A DNA stretch of 34,821 nt. It comes from a virus. Shown here one piece after another: positions 1 through 5,333 of the stretch. The translations under genes were made by a program, and so were the position numbers. The notes under the pieces were generated by a model. That model was given only the letters and a program-made list of their open reading frames with translations. It did not search any database and was not told where the DNA came from. Every line of letters begins with the position of its first letter. Position 1 is the first letter of the stretch. The stretch is from the IMG/VR virus record IMGVR_UViG_3300027969_000019, positions 1-34,821 of that record; one strand, given 5' to 3'.

Positions 1-25
1 AAAATGAGCCTATGAACAAGGCTCA
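1..25 (-). terminator. Intrinsic terminator of the leftward operon (spans the circle junction)
   Basis: TGAGCC (5-10) and GGCTCA (20-25) form a perfect 6-bp stem with a 9-base loop. Read leftward, the stem is followed by TTTT and, across the junction (34684-34694 in the right copy), by a CGTG break and seven more T residues. It lies 11-31 bases beyond the stop of the last leftward gene. It also lies inside the last codons of the converging rightward gene 34577-34729. In the rightward direction no T-tract follows. Confidence 0.6.
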
Positions 26-127
26 CCCCAAGTAATTATTTAATTCTTACAACTTTAGCTTTACGCAATACTTGTTCGTATTGTTCTTTGGCTTGGTCAT
101 CTAAACTACGTAATGGAAGGTTTTGAT
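1..127. repeat. Terminal direct repeat, left copy (circular assembly overlap)
   Basis: Bases 1-127 are identical to 34695-34821. The length, 127, equals a maximum k-mer commonly used by de Bruijn assemblers, so this is most simply the overlap left when a circular or circularly permuted genome is written as a line. The left copy holds the end of the 50-residue gene that starts at 34577 and the 3' part of the leftward gene 36-239. Confidence 0.95.
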
Positions 128-239
128 AATACTTCCATTTATCTTTGTATTCTTGAAGTTCTGATGGGGCAACCCAACCAGCAATTTTCCATCTAAGGGT
201 TATATCGGTGCCTGGTGCTGTCCAAATATGTTCGTTCAT
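36..239 (-). CDS. Hypothetical protein, 67 residues
   Basis: Small, charged, Trp- and Tyr-rich soluble protein with no signal peptide, membrane segment or recognised motif. The ATG is preceded by AAGGAGATAAC, a strong ribosome binding site. It is the last gene of the leftward operon, 9 bases after the lipoprotein gene, and its stop codon abuts that of the converging gene 34577-34729. Function unknown. Confidence 0.75.
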   Translation of the reverse strand: MNEHIWTAPGTDITLRWKIAGWVAPSELQEYKDKWKYYQNLPLRSLDDQAKEQYEQVLRKAKVVRIK

Positions 240-248
240 GTTATCTCC

Positions 249-695
249 TTAATATTTGTATTTAGGCATACAAGTGACTTCTACGGGAATATCAGCACTA
301 AAGCCATTAATTGAACGTTTAGTAGTGATTACGTGGGCACGTAGGCCAGCCCCTTCACATTCAGTAACACCGTGGATAACTTCATTCCTAGTCAATCCAG
401 CAACTTGTTTGTCTAATACTAACTGTTGATTTGGGGCTTGGCTATAAACGGTGCCTGGTGTTGAACAACCAGTTAAAAACAATAAACCAACAACAAAAAC
501 TACAAACAATAAACCCACTATAACTTCATTGGCTTTATTTTTCCAACGCTGAATACGGGCACGTTTTGTTTCCCAAGCTAATAGCTTTTTGTATTCTTCA
601 CGGTCACCCCAACCTTTATCGGCCATGCGCTGTAAATTTTCTTGTTTAGCTTCATACGCCCAAAATGCCTGGGCTTGTTTTTCTTCATTATTCAT
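249..695 (-). CDS. Membrane-anchored protein with an internal lipobox, 148 residues
   Basis: The first ~55 residues are charged and rich in Lys, Glu and Trp. Residues 57-74 form one strongly hydrophobic segment that ends in a lipobox-like LTGC (Cys77), followed by a ~70-residue region with two further Cys residues. This resembles a lipoprotein signal placed behind a cytoplasmic domain: either a lipoprotein that loses its N-terminus or a type II membrane protein. The ATG at 695 has AAAGGA upstream; a GTG at 716 would lengthen it but has no better binding site. It follows its own promoter. A role at the envelope, such as superinfection exclusion, is only a guess. Confidence 0.7.
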   Translation of the reverse strand: MNNEEKQAQAFWAYEAKQENLQRMADKGWGDREEYKKLLAWETKRARIQRWKNKANEVIVGLLFVVFVVGLLFLTGCSTPGTVYSQAPNQQLVLDKQVAGLTRNEVIHGVTECEGAGLRAHVITTKRSINGFSADIPVEVTCMPKYKY

Positions 696-714
696 TTTTA
701 ATCCTTTATTTATC

Positions 715-730
715 ACCGCAACATTGCGGT
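715..730 (-). promoter_or_regulatory. 5'-terminal mRNA hairpin (copy 1 of 3)
   Basis: In the leftward RNA, ACCGCA-AUGU-UGCGGU forms a 6-bp stem starting one base after the predicted transcription start. It is followed by GUGAUAAAUAAAGGA, which contains the ribosome binding site. Compared with copy 2, one C-G pair has become G-C, a compensatory change that supports a real RNA stem. A 5'-end stem of this kind would be expected to protect the mRNA from decay or bind a regulator. Confidence 0.6.
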
Positions 731-766
731 ATTGGTTACTTTACTAAAGACTACTTTAGTTGTAAA
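725..766 (-). promoter_or_regulatory. Promoter with palindromic spacer (copy 1 of 3)
   Basis: Read leftward: -35 TTTACA (766-761), a 17-base spacer, -10 TAAAGT (743-738), and a predicted start near 731. The spacer contains the perfect dyad ACTAAAG-N4-CTTTAGT (743-760), which a regulator could occupy to block RNA polymerase. It serves the lipoprotein gene and the 67-residue gene as an internal promoter after the exonuclease gene. The same arrangement recurs at 2913-2948 and 3627-3662. Confidence 0.65.
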
Positions 767-767
767 G

Positions 768-1556
768 CTATTTGTGATTATTTTTTAACTGCCAAAATTC
801 CAACAATTTAGTAAACATTAGCCAGCTACGGTCCAAATCATCTAGTTCATGTTCAATAACTTTTACCCCAGTAAGCTGGGTAATGCCGTTAACCATCTTG
901 TAACCAACAAATACATTGGCACAACGGGCTTTTGGCATATTAAAACCTTGGCGGTAGGCCGCTAATTGCATCCCATGCTCCGGCCAAACATCAACCTTAG
1001 AAATATCTTCTGTTTCTTTGGTTTTTATATCAATACATACGCCATCAAAATCATGCCTTGATTTAGCTATCAAATCGGCTTTACCGCCGTACCCAAGGGT
1101 ATGGGCAAAGGATAGTTCCGGCAATAGCAAAAGTTCCCCAAAATGCGTTTTAATGGCTTCTTCAACTGGCCGGCAAATCTGCATATTTTCAGGTATTAAT
1201 GCGCCTTCAAAGAACGATTGAATAATGGCATGAATAGTAGTGCCACGATCAGCCGCTACACGTCCAGTTTGTTTAGAATCCATCATTACCCGTTCAAGCC
1301 AATCTTGTTCAGGTTCGCCATCTTGGCGTGGAAGGGTTAAAGCAGACAATAGAACTTGTTGTTGTTTCCAAGTGTCTAATCCTGGCTTGGCCGCAACGCC
1401 AATAATGGTAGTTACTGATGGGCATAAATCCATAGTACGAGCATCACGTAGCGTTGTAGGCCTTAATTTTCCGTTCTTTCCAGTTACAGAATATGCACTT
1501 TGACCATCACGTGTATACCAATGGCCTGATTCCGATTGACGTTCTTTAATCAACAT
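768..1556 (-). CDS. RecB-like PD-(D/E)XK exonuclease, 262 residues
   Basis: Predicted DNA exonuclease of the RecB/Cas4-like PD-(D/E)XK fold. In order: a G-TTIH motif near 105-109, Glu147 (PELSF), Asp161 in GGKADL, the core D-I-K (176-178), and the Gln197-Tyr201 helix (QLAAYR), which is the usual motif order for the family. ATG 1556 gives an 11-base overlap with the preceding gene; an in-frame TTG at 1604 would lie well inside that gene and is disfavoured. Together with the ssDNA-binding protein upstream in the operon it suggests a phage recombination pair. No annealing protein of the Bet or Erf type was recognised. Confidence 0.85.
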   Translation of the reverse strand: MLIKERQSESGHWYTRDGQSAYSVTGKNGKLRPTTLRDARTMDLCPSVTTIIGVAAKPGLDTWKQQQVLLSALTLPRQDGEPEQDWLERVMMDSKQTGRVAADRGTTIHAIIQSFFEGALIPENMQICRPVEEAIKTHFGELLLLPELSFAHTLGYGGKADLIAKSRHDFDGVCIDIKTKETEDISKVDVWPEHGMQLAAYRQGFNMPKARCANVFVGYKMVNGITQLTGVKVIEHELDDLDRSWLMFTKLLEFWQLKNNHK

Positions 1557-1770
1557 TTTTTGGTTTTCTTCCCCGTTTTGGTGGTTCTTCAAATTTAATT
1601 TCAAACTTTTGAATTGGTTCTTCTTGGGCTGGTGTAACTAAAACAATTTTGCTGGAATATTCTCCACACCAATCATGTTGGCTTTTGTTTGCCGTTTGTG
1701 GATAACGTTTGCATACACCATAGGTATCGTTGACTTGACCAACGTACCATTTACATTCAATACATTTCAT
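1546..1770 (-). CDS. Small Cys-rich protein, possible zinc-binding, 74 residues
   Basis: The N-terminal half has Cys at 3, 6, 20 and 35 (C-x2-C-x13-C-x14-C), a plausible single zinc site. The C-terminus is a basic tail (PKRGRKPK) like those of nucleic-acid-binding proteins. The ATG directly follows the stop codon of the upstream gene, with AGGTGA as binding site, and its 3' end overlaps the exonuclease start by 11 bases, so the genes are probably translationally coupled. No family name is assigned. Confidence 0.75.
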   Translation of the reverse strand: MKCIECKWYVGQVNDTYGVCKRYPQTANKSQHDWCGEYSSKIVLVTPAQEEPIQKFEIKFEEPPKRGRKPKNVD

Positions 1771-1974
1771 TTATTCACCTAATGTTTTTAGAATTAAATT
1801 TCTATCTTCAGGGTCCTTTACCATACAAGCCGCTTCAGTAATTAAAGCTTTAGTAAATTTAGACAATGCTTCATAACTGAAACCAATGATTTCAGTTTCT
1901 TCATCGTGGCCTATATCTTGAATTGTTTTCAAAGTGTAGCAATCACAAACAATAAACTTAACCATTGGTTTCAT
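1771..1974 (-). CDS. Hypothetical protein, 67 residues
   Basis: Small acidic soluble protein, no recognised domain. Strong binding site AAGGGGC six bases before the ATG. It sits between the ssDNA-binding protein gene and the Cys-rich protein gene in the leftward operon, so a role in DNA metabolism is possible but not shown. Confidence 0.7.
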   Translation of the reverse strand: MKPMVKFIVCDCYTLKTIQDIGHDEETEIIGFSYEALSKFTKALITEAACMVKDPEDRNLILKTLGE

Positions 1975-1983
1975 GTTAGCCCC

Positions 1984-2622
1984 TTAAAATGGTATATCGT
2001 CATCAATCAATTCTGACGGGGCAGAACTGACCGCTGGCGCATTAGGTTCAAATGTATTACGGTATTCGGCAGATTTTTTAATAACGCCTTGCATACCTTC
2101 TGATAACTTATTAAATTTATCTTGATCAAACGGATCAAGGGTAAAAATCATAGGTTCATTTACGCCAACTGGTTCACCTAACTTTTTCAATGCTGATGGC
2201 ACCTGGCTAATGTTGGCAATGTTTGCGTATTCTTTGCCATCGTATGTGGAATGGGTAACGTTAACCATACAGCACTTGCCCAGCAAGACTTCTAGGTTAA
2301 AACCATCTAGTTCTTCTTGAGTAAATGCTTTGCCACGCCAAGCTTCTAAATCCTTACGCAATGTGGCTTTTTCGTCCAAAGATAGCGTATAGCGCTTAGA
2401 TACAATCAATGGCTTACCTTCTGCGGTTTGCAACGGCTGGCCATCGTTATCTTCACCATGTAATTCAAACATTGTGATAATTTTGCGTTGCATCTTTTTC
2501 TTACCCATCCATTCGGTGGTTTGGGTGCCAATGTCAATAATGCGGTACAGACGAGCCAAGAAACTGCCGGCTGGTGGTAGTTTAAAGTCACTACCGGAAC
2601 TGGTTTGTTTTGCAATAATCAT
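1984..2622 (-). CDS. Putative single-stranded DNA-binding protein, 212 residues
   Basis: The protein ends in a run of Asp residues followed by Ile-Pro-Phe (DDDIPF), the acidic tip typical of bacterial and phage ssDNA-binding proteins, where it recruits partners. The body has features of a phage family commonly annotated as ssDNA-binding: an N-terminal PPAGSFLARLYRIID strand, a central SKRYTLSLDEKATLRKDLE segment, and a later GKEYANIANIS strand. ATG 2622 with GGAAAG eight bases upstream is preferred over the overlapping GTG at 2631. It is two genes upstream of the exonuclease's Cys-rich neighbour, consistent with recombination and replication. The assignment rests on remembered family resemblance. 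Confidence 0.6.
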   Translation of the reverse strand: MIIAKQTSSGSDFKLPPAGSFLARLYRIIDIGTQTTEWMGKKKMQRKIITMFELHGEDNDGQPLQTAEGKPLIVSKRYTLSLDEKATLRKDLEAWRGKAFTQEELDGFNLEVLLGKCCMVNVTHSTYDGKEYANIANISQVPSALKKLGEPVGVNEPMIFTLDPFDQDKFNKLSEGMQGVIKKSAEYRNTFEPNAPAVSSAPSELIDDDIPF

Positions 2623-2627
2623 TTTTT

Positions 2628-2876
2628 TCACTTTCCAAACATTTTTTTAGTTTCTTCATCAAATTTTTTAAAATCACTACCAAAAATTGTGCTGAAGTCA
2701 TTGATCACATCACGTAACAATGGGTTAACGTGGCTATTACGAGGTTTTCCACAAGCTTGACGTATGCAGTCAACTTGTTGCTGGGTTAAGAAGTCATTAC
2801 TGAATTCCATGTCATCTAATGCCTTTTCAAGAAATTCTTCATGTTCCAACATCAATTGATTTAATTCGCTACTCAT
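2628..2876 (-). CDS. Hypothetical protein, first gene of the leftward operon, 82 residues
   Basis: Glu-, Leu- and Phe-rich, probably helical, no recognised family. The ATG at 2876 has an AAAGGAAATAAAC leader; an in-frame TTG at 2894 would begin inside the leader hairpin and is rejected. It overlaps the GTG alternative start of the next gene. As the first gene behind the main leftward promoter it would be made early. Confidence 0.7.
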   Translation of the reverse strand: MSSELNQLMLEHEEFLEKALDDMEFSNDFLTQQQVDCIRQACGKPRNSHVNPLLRDVINDFSTIFGSDFKKFDEETKKMFGK

Positions 2877-2896
2877 GTTTATTTCCTTTATCAATC

Positions 2897-2912
2897 ACGG
2901 CACCATTGCCGT
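2897..2912 (-). promoter_or_regulatory. 5'-terminal mRNA hairpin (copy 2 of 3)
   Basis: In the leftward RNA, ACGGCA-AUGG-UGCCGU forms a perfect 6-bp stem that begins at the predicted start, followed by GUGAUUGAUAAAGGA and then the ATG at 2876. The third pair is G-C where copy 1 has C-G. Confidence 0.6.
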
Positions 2913-2934
2913 ACTATCAAATGTAAAGTAAAAT
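2906..2934 (+). promoter_or_regulatory. Rightward promoter of the Cro/YdaS-like gene
   Basis: TTGCCG (2906-2911), 17-base spacer, TAAAAT (2929-2934, five of six matches to consensus), predicted start near 2941. It runs opposite to and overlaps the leftward promoter, a layout like the divergent control regions of temperate phages. Confidence 0.55.
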
Positions 2935-2948
2935 TTAGTTTGTGTAAA
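2913..2948 (-). promoter_or_regulatory. Main leftward promoter (copy 2 of 3)
   Basis: Read leftward: -35 TTTACA (2948-2943), 17-base spacer, -10 TACATT (2925-2920), predicted start near 2913. The spacer holds only degenerate half-sites (ACTAAA and ACTTTA) compared with copies 1 and 3. It overlaps the rightward promoter of the regulator gene, so occupancy of this segment would affect both directions. Confidence 0.65.
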
Positions 2949-2975
2949 GCAATATTGAGTAAAAAAGGAAAATAA

Positions 2976-3212
2976 ATGACAGATGCACAACTAATTGATA
3001 TGTTGGGCCGACCAGCAAAGGTAGCAAAGCTATGTGGCGTAACGGTTCAAGCGGTGTGTCAATGGCGCAACAATAACCAAATACCAGCGGCACCATTGAT
3101 GTTAATTGCGGCAACAATTGAAAAAGAAAGCCACGGATTGGTGACTAGAAAAGACCTTTTTCCTAATACCTGGCAGTTAATTTGGCCGGAGTTACAAGAA
3201 ATAAATTTGTGA
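2976..3212 (+). CDS. Cro/YdaS-like DNA-binding regulator, 78 residues
   Basis: Small helix-turn-helix protein. Residues 13-37 match the HTH of the Cro/YdaS group, with Ala and Val in the supporting helix and a VTVQAVCQWR recognition helix. The C-terminal RKDLFPNTWQLIWPEL block is characteristic of YdaS-like proteins. Binding site AAAAAGGAAAATAA before the ATG. It lies immediately beside the divergent promoters, so it probably binds operators there and perhaps the related dyads at 743-760 and 3633-3650. No CI-type repressor is present, so it may be the only regulator of the early switch. Confidence 0.85.
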   Translation: MTDAQLIDMLGRPAKVAKLCGVTVQAVCQWRNNNQIPAAPLMLIAATIEKESHGLVTRKDLFPNTWQLIWPELQEINL

Positions 3213-3218
3213 TATAGT
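3191..3218 (+). promoter_or_regulatory. Promoter of the candidate small RNA
   Basis: GTTACA (3191-3196), 16-base spacer, TATAGT (3213-3218) preceded by TGA to give an extended -10. The predicted start is near 3225, just past the regulator gene. No start codon with a binding site follows closely, so it most likely drives the non-coding RNA that ends at the terminator near 3351. Confidence 0.6.
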
Positions 3219-3224
3219 TCTAAA

Positions 3225-3351
3225 CATTGAGGACTGGAATACTCGATGAATAGGGTTTTAGAGGTAACTTTGTGGGTTTAGGAAATAAGATAAGAGGTAT
3301 TTCCTAAGTCATTCCAGCATAAAGCTACCCCTAAAGCCCTTTTTGTTTTTT
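3225..3351 (+). ncRNA. Candidate ~125-nt small RNA with intrinsic terminator and crossing helices
   Basis: Three helices are visible. Helix A: 3252-3271 with 3321-3340, 20 positions with one wobble and two A-C mismatches, followed directly by T5-G-T6, a classic terminator. Helix B, inside A: 3275-3287 with 3298-3310, 13 bp including two wobbles, with a 10-base loop. Helix C: CTGGAAT (3234-3240) with ATTCCAG (3311-3317), 7 perfect pairs. Helix C crosses helix A, so the RNA either forms a pseudoknot or switches between two folds. It has its own promoter and sits between the regulator gene and the early operon, where phages often keep small antisense or regulatory RNAs. No known family was recognised. 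Confidence 0.6.
3252..3351 (+). terminator. Rho-independent terminator of the small RNA
   Basis: Long stem 3252-3271/3321-3340 enclosing a second hairpin, followed by TTTTTGTTTTTTC at 3340-3352. It would also stop read-through from the Cro/YdaS-like gene into the early operon unless helix C (3234-3240 with 3311-3317) hinders the stem. Confidence 0.65.
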
Positions 3352-3352
3352 C

Positions 3353-3560
3353 AGTTCCCATCGTTCTGATTGGGGATTCACCACCACCAGCGGTCAGGAT
3401 AGAAGCGTTACTGGGGGATTAAAGGATGCAATAGCGCAAAGTAGGTGGCGAAGATAGTGCCTACTCCTTGAACGACTGTCGGGTTCTGTGGCTCCGAAAA
3501 GGAAAACAGTTGAAGGCGAACCAGGTGGGCGAGGTTCGTCCACCAAAAAGGAATGTTACT
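3353..3560 (+). other. Gene-free, GC-richer structured stretch; possible second RNA or origin
   Basis: No convincing reading frame, yet about half G+C by eye in an AT-rich genome. Helices seen: a CCCA/TGGG hairpin at 3357-3374; AAGGA (3422-3426) with TCCTT (3465-3469) enclosing a GTAGG/CCTAC hairpin; ACTGT (3475-3479) with ACAGT (3506-3510); GGTTC (3482-3486) with GAACC (3518-3522), which crosses the previous pair; and a strong 9-bp hairpin at 3524-3544. GGGGATT occurs twice (3373 and 3414). It could be the downstream part of a longer RNA, a separate RNA, or a replication origin. No promoter was identified for it. Confidence 0.4.
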
Positions 3561-3626
3561 TATATACAACAAATAACTAACTTTCTAAGGAAAACCCTAA
3601 TACATCAAAAAAAGATACAAAAAGTG

Positions 3627-3662
3627 TTTACAAGTAAAGTTTTCTTTAGTAAATTATCCATA
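3627..3662 (+). promoter_or_regulatory. Early rightward promoter with palindromic spacer (copy 3 of 3)
   Basis: TTTACA (3627-3632), 17-base spacer, TAAATT (3650-3655), predicted start near 3661-3662. The spacer carries AGTAAAG-TTTT-CTTTAGT (3633-3650), one mismatch from the perfect dyad of copy 1. It drives the early operon that begins at 3698. Confidence 0.65.
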
Positions 3663-3677
3663 CGGCAACACCGCCGT
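3662..3677 (+). promoter_or_regulatory. 5'-terminal mRNA hairpin (copy 3 of 3)
   Basis: ACGGC-AACACC-GCCGT, a 5-bp stem at the predicted 5' end, followed by GATAGATAAAAGGA and the ATG at 3698. It has the same placement relative to promoter and binding site as the copies at 715-730 and 2897-2912. Confidence 0.6.
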
Positions 3678-3697
3678 GATAGATAAAAGGAAAAATC

Positions 3698-3856
3698 ATG
3701 AATCATCCAATAATTGCTTCAGTAATTCAAACATTCAATTATTCAGGCCCAAAAGCCGCTAAGAAATGTTTTAAATTATTACTTCAAATTCACGATGTAG
3801 ATAAAGCAACATCAAAAAAACTTTCTTCAGTTTTAAATTCTTATATCAATTATTAA
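3698..3856 (+). CDS. Hypothetical small protein, 52 residues
   Basis: First gene of the early operon. Basic, helical-looking protein (SGPKAAKKCFKLLLQIHD in the middle) with a strong AAAAGGAAAAATC binding site behind the leader hairpin. No recognised family. Its position as the first product of the strongest-looking early promoter suggests a host take-over or regulatory role, which is inference only. Confidence 0.7.
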   Translation: MNHPIIASVIQTFNYSGPKAAKKCFKLLLQIHDVDKATSKKLSSVLNSYINY

Positions 3857-3866
3857 AGGTTTAATT

Positions 3867-4055
3867 ATGAAAATTGATACTGCTTGCAAAATAATTGAAA
3901 AAGAATCAAAGTTTTTGGGTATTCACCCTGATCTTTTGTTGCTAGAAGTTAAAAAATACGGCACTTTGGTTTTTTCTGACAAAGTTGTAGAAGCTTGCAA
4001 AGTTTATACAGACAGAATAGATGCAAGAAAAGCTGAAATAGAAAGAAGCTATTAA
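3867..4055 (+). CDS. Hypothetical protein, 62 residues
   Basis: Lys- and Glu-rich, probably all-helical, two Cys residues, no recognised motif. Binding site AAAGG seven bases before the ATG. Its stop codon directly abuts the ATG of the methyltransferase, so the two are probably translationally coupled. Confidence 0.7.
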   Translation: MKIDTACKIIEKESKFLGIHPDLLLLEVKKYGTLVFSDKVVEACKVYTDRIDARKAEIERSY

Positions 4056-5333
4056 ATGAACTATTTAAGCGTATGTAGCGGTATAGAAGCCGCTACTGTT
4101 GCATGGCATGATCTTGGCTGGAATCCTATAGCTTTTTGTGAAATTGAAAAGTTTCCATCACAAGTTCTTGCCCATCATTACCCAAATGTCCCAAACTTAG
4201 GGGATATGACTAAATATAAGGAGTGGGATTTTGGAACAAACCGATTGGATTTACTCGTTGGGGGAACCCCATGCCAATCCTTTAGCGTTGCTGGATTGCG
4301 AAAAGGGCTTGATGACCCAAGGGGAAACCTTGCCCTTACTTATGTTGGAATTCTTGACAAGTTTAGACCCAAGTGGTGCGTTTGGGAAAACGTGCCAGGT
4401 GTCCTCAGTTCAGGCGGTGGAAGGGATTTTGGTGCCTTCCTTGGGGCGTTGGGCGAACTCGGGTATGGGTGGGCATATAGGGTGCTTGATGCTAAACACT
4501 TTGGAGTACCACAGCGCCGCAGAAGAGTGTTTGTTGTTGGATGTTATGGAAACTGGGAACGTGCCGCAAAAGTTTTATTTGAGCCCGAAAGCTTGCGCTG
4601 GGATACTAAACAGAGCCAAAGTAAGAGGAAAAAAACTACCACCAGCATTATTCCAAGCATTGCAAATTGTATCCAAACAACTTGTAACGACTACAGCAGA
4701 GCCGATGGATTCAATATGATTCCTGAAGTTATTGGAACAATGACTACTAGAGTTGAAAGCGGCACTTCAGAATGGTTTGAAGGTTATATTCAGCCAATAG
4801 CTTTAGCTGAAAATACTATTGGCAGACAACCACAAAACGGTGGTAATGGCGATGGATTTACTGAAAACGGTCCAATGTACACATTAAATGCTACTGGAGT
4901 TCATGGAGTTGCTTATTCTTTTGATAGTCTTGCAAGCAATTCAATGAAATCAGCAAACCCTCATAGTGGATGCCGAGAAGTTAATTTAGCTAAAACTTTA
5001 GATACAACTGATCCATCACCAAGCAAAAATCAAGGTGGTATAGGTATTTTGCAAGCACAATTTGTTGATACATACAATGGAACTATTCAAGGTGATGTAG
5101 CGGCAACTATGACTGCTGATATGGCTGGTCCTACACATAGTGGCCCTAAACTTATGCAAAACATGGCGGTTCGTAAGTTAACACCAATAGAATGTGAACG
5201 TCTTCAAGGATTTCCCGACAATTACACCAACATTAAAGAAAATTGCCCTGATGGCCCAAGATATAAAGCATTAGGGAATTCAATGGCAGTACCAGTAATG
5301 AGCTGGATTGGCGAAAGGATTGCTAATGTTTGA
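4056..5333 (+). CDS. C5-cytosine DNA methyltransferase (Dcm family), 425 residues
   Basis: Transfers a methyl group from S-adenosylmethionine to cytosine C5 in DNA. Family motifs in order: SAM-binding motif I (CSGIEAATVAW, 7-17), motif IV PCQSFS with catalytic Cys73 (72-77), motif VI ENVPG (111-115), motif VIII QRRRR (153-157), a variable target-recognition region of roughly 200 residues, then IX/X-type motifs (LTPIECERLQGFPDNY and YKALGNSMAVP) near the C-terminus. No cognate restriction enzyme is adjacent, so it looks like an orphan methylase that protects phage DNA from host restriction or modulates expression. The recognition sequence cannot be read from the protein. It overlaps the next gene by 8 bases. 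Confidence 0.95.
   Translation: MNYLSVCSGIEAATVAWHDLGWNPIAFCEIEKFPSQVLAHHYPNVPNLGDMTKYKEWDFGTNRLDLLVGGTPCQSFSVAGLRKGLDDPRGNLALTYVGILDKFRPKWCVWENVPGVLSSGGGRDFGAFLGALGELGYGWAYRVLDAKHFGVPQRRRRVFVVGCYGNWERAAKVLFEPESLRWDTKQSQSKRKKTTTSIIPSIANCIQTTCNDYSRADGFNMIPEVIGTMTTRVESGTSEWFEGYIQPIALAENTIGRQPQNGGNGDGFTENGPMYTLNATGVHGVAYSFDSLASNSMKSANPHSGCREVNLAKTLDTTDPSPSKNQGGIGILQAQFVDTYNGTIQGDVAATMTADMAGPTHSGPKLMQNMAVRKLTPIECERLQGFPDNYTNIKENCPDGPRYKALGNSMAVPVMSWIGERIANV

Noticed and set aside
1-127. Terminal repeat as a genuine packaged direct repeat
   Set aside because: Length equals a common assembly k-mer, genes run across the join, and the head type predicts permuted ends.
3254-3262. GTTTTAGAG, like the start of a type II CRISPR repeat, with a pairing partner downstream
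   Set aside because: Single copy, no spacers and no cas genes; the pairing is explained by the terminator stem.
3353-3560. tRNA, tmRNA, RNase P or SRP RNA in the structured stretch
   Set aside because: The conserved cores of these RNAs are not present; only isolated short similarities such as GGTTCG were seen.
3468-3686. 72-codon frame from a TTG in the gene-free stretch
   Set aside because: No binding site, composition unlike the neighbours, and it runs through the promoter and hairpin at 3627-3677.
4231-4719. 162-codon frame inside the methyltransferase gene
   Set aside because: Lies in another register within a gene whose motifs are fully explained; no binding site.
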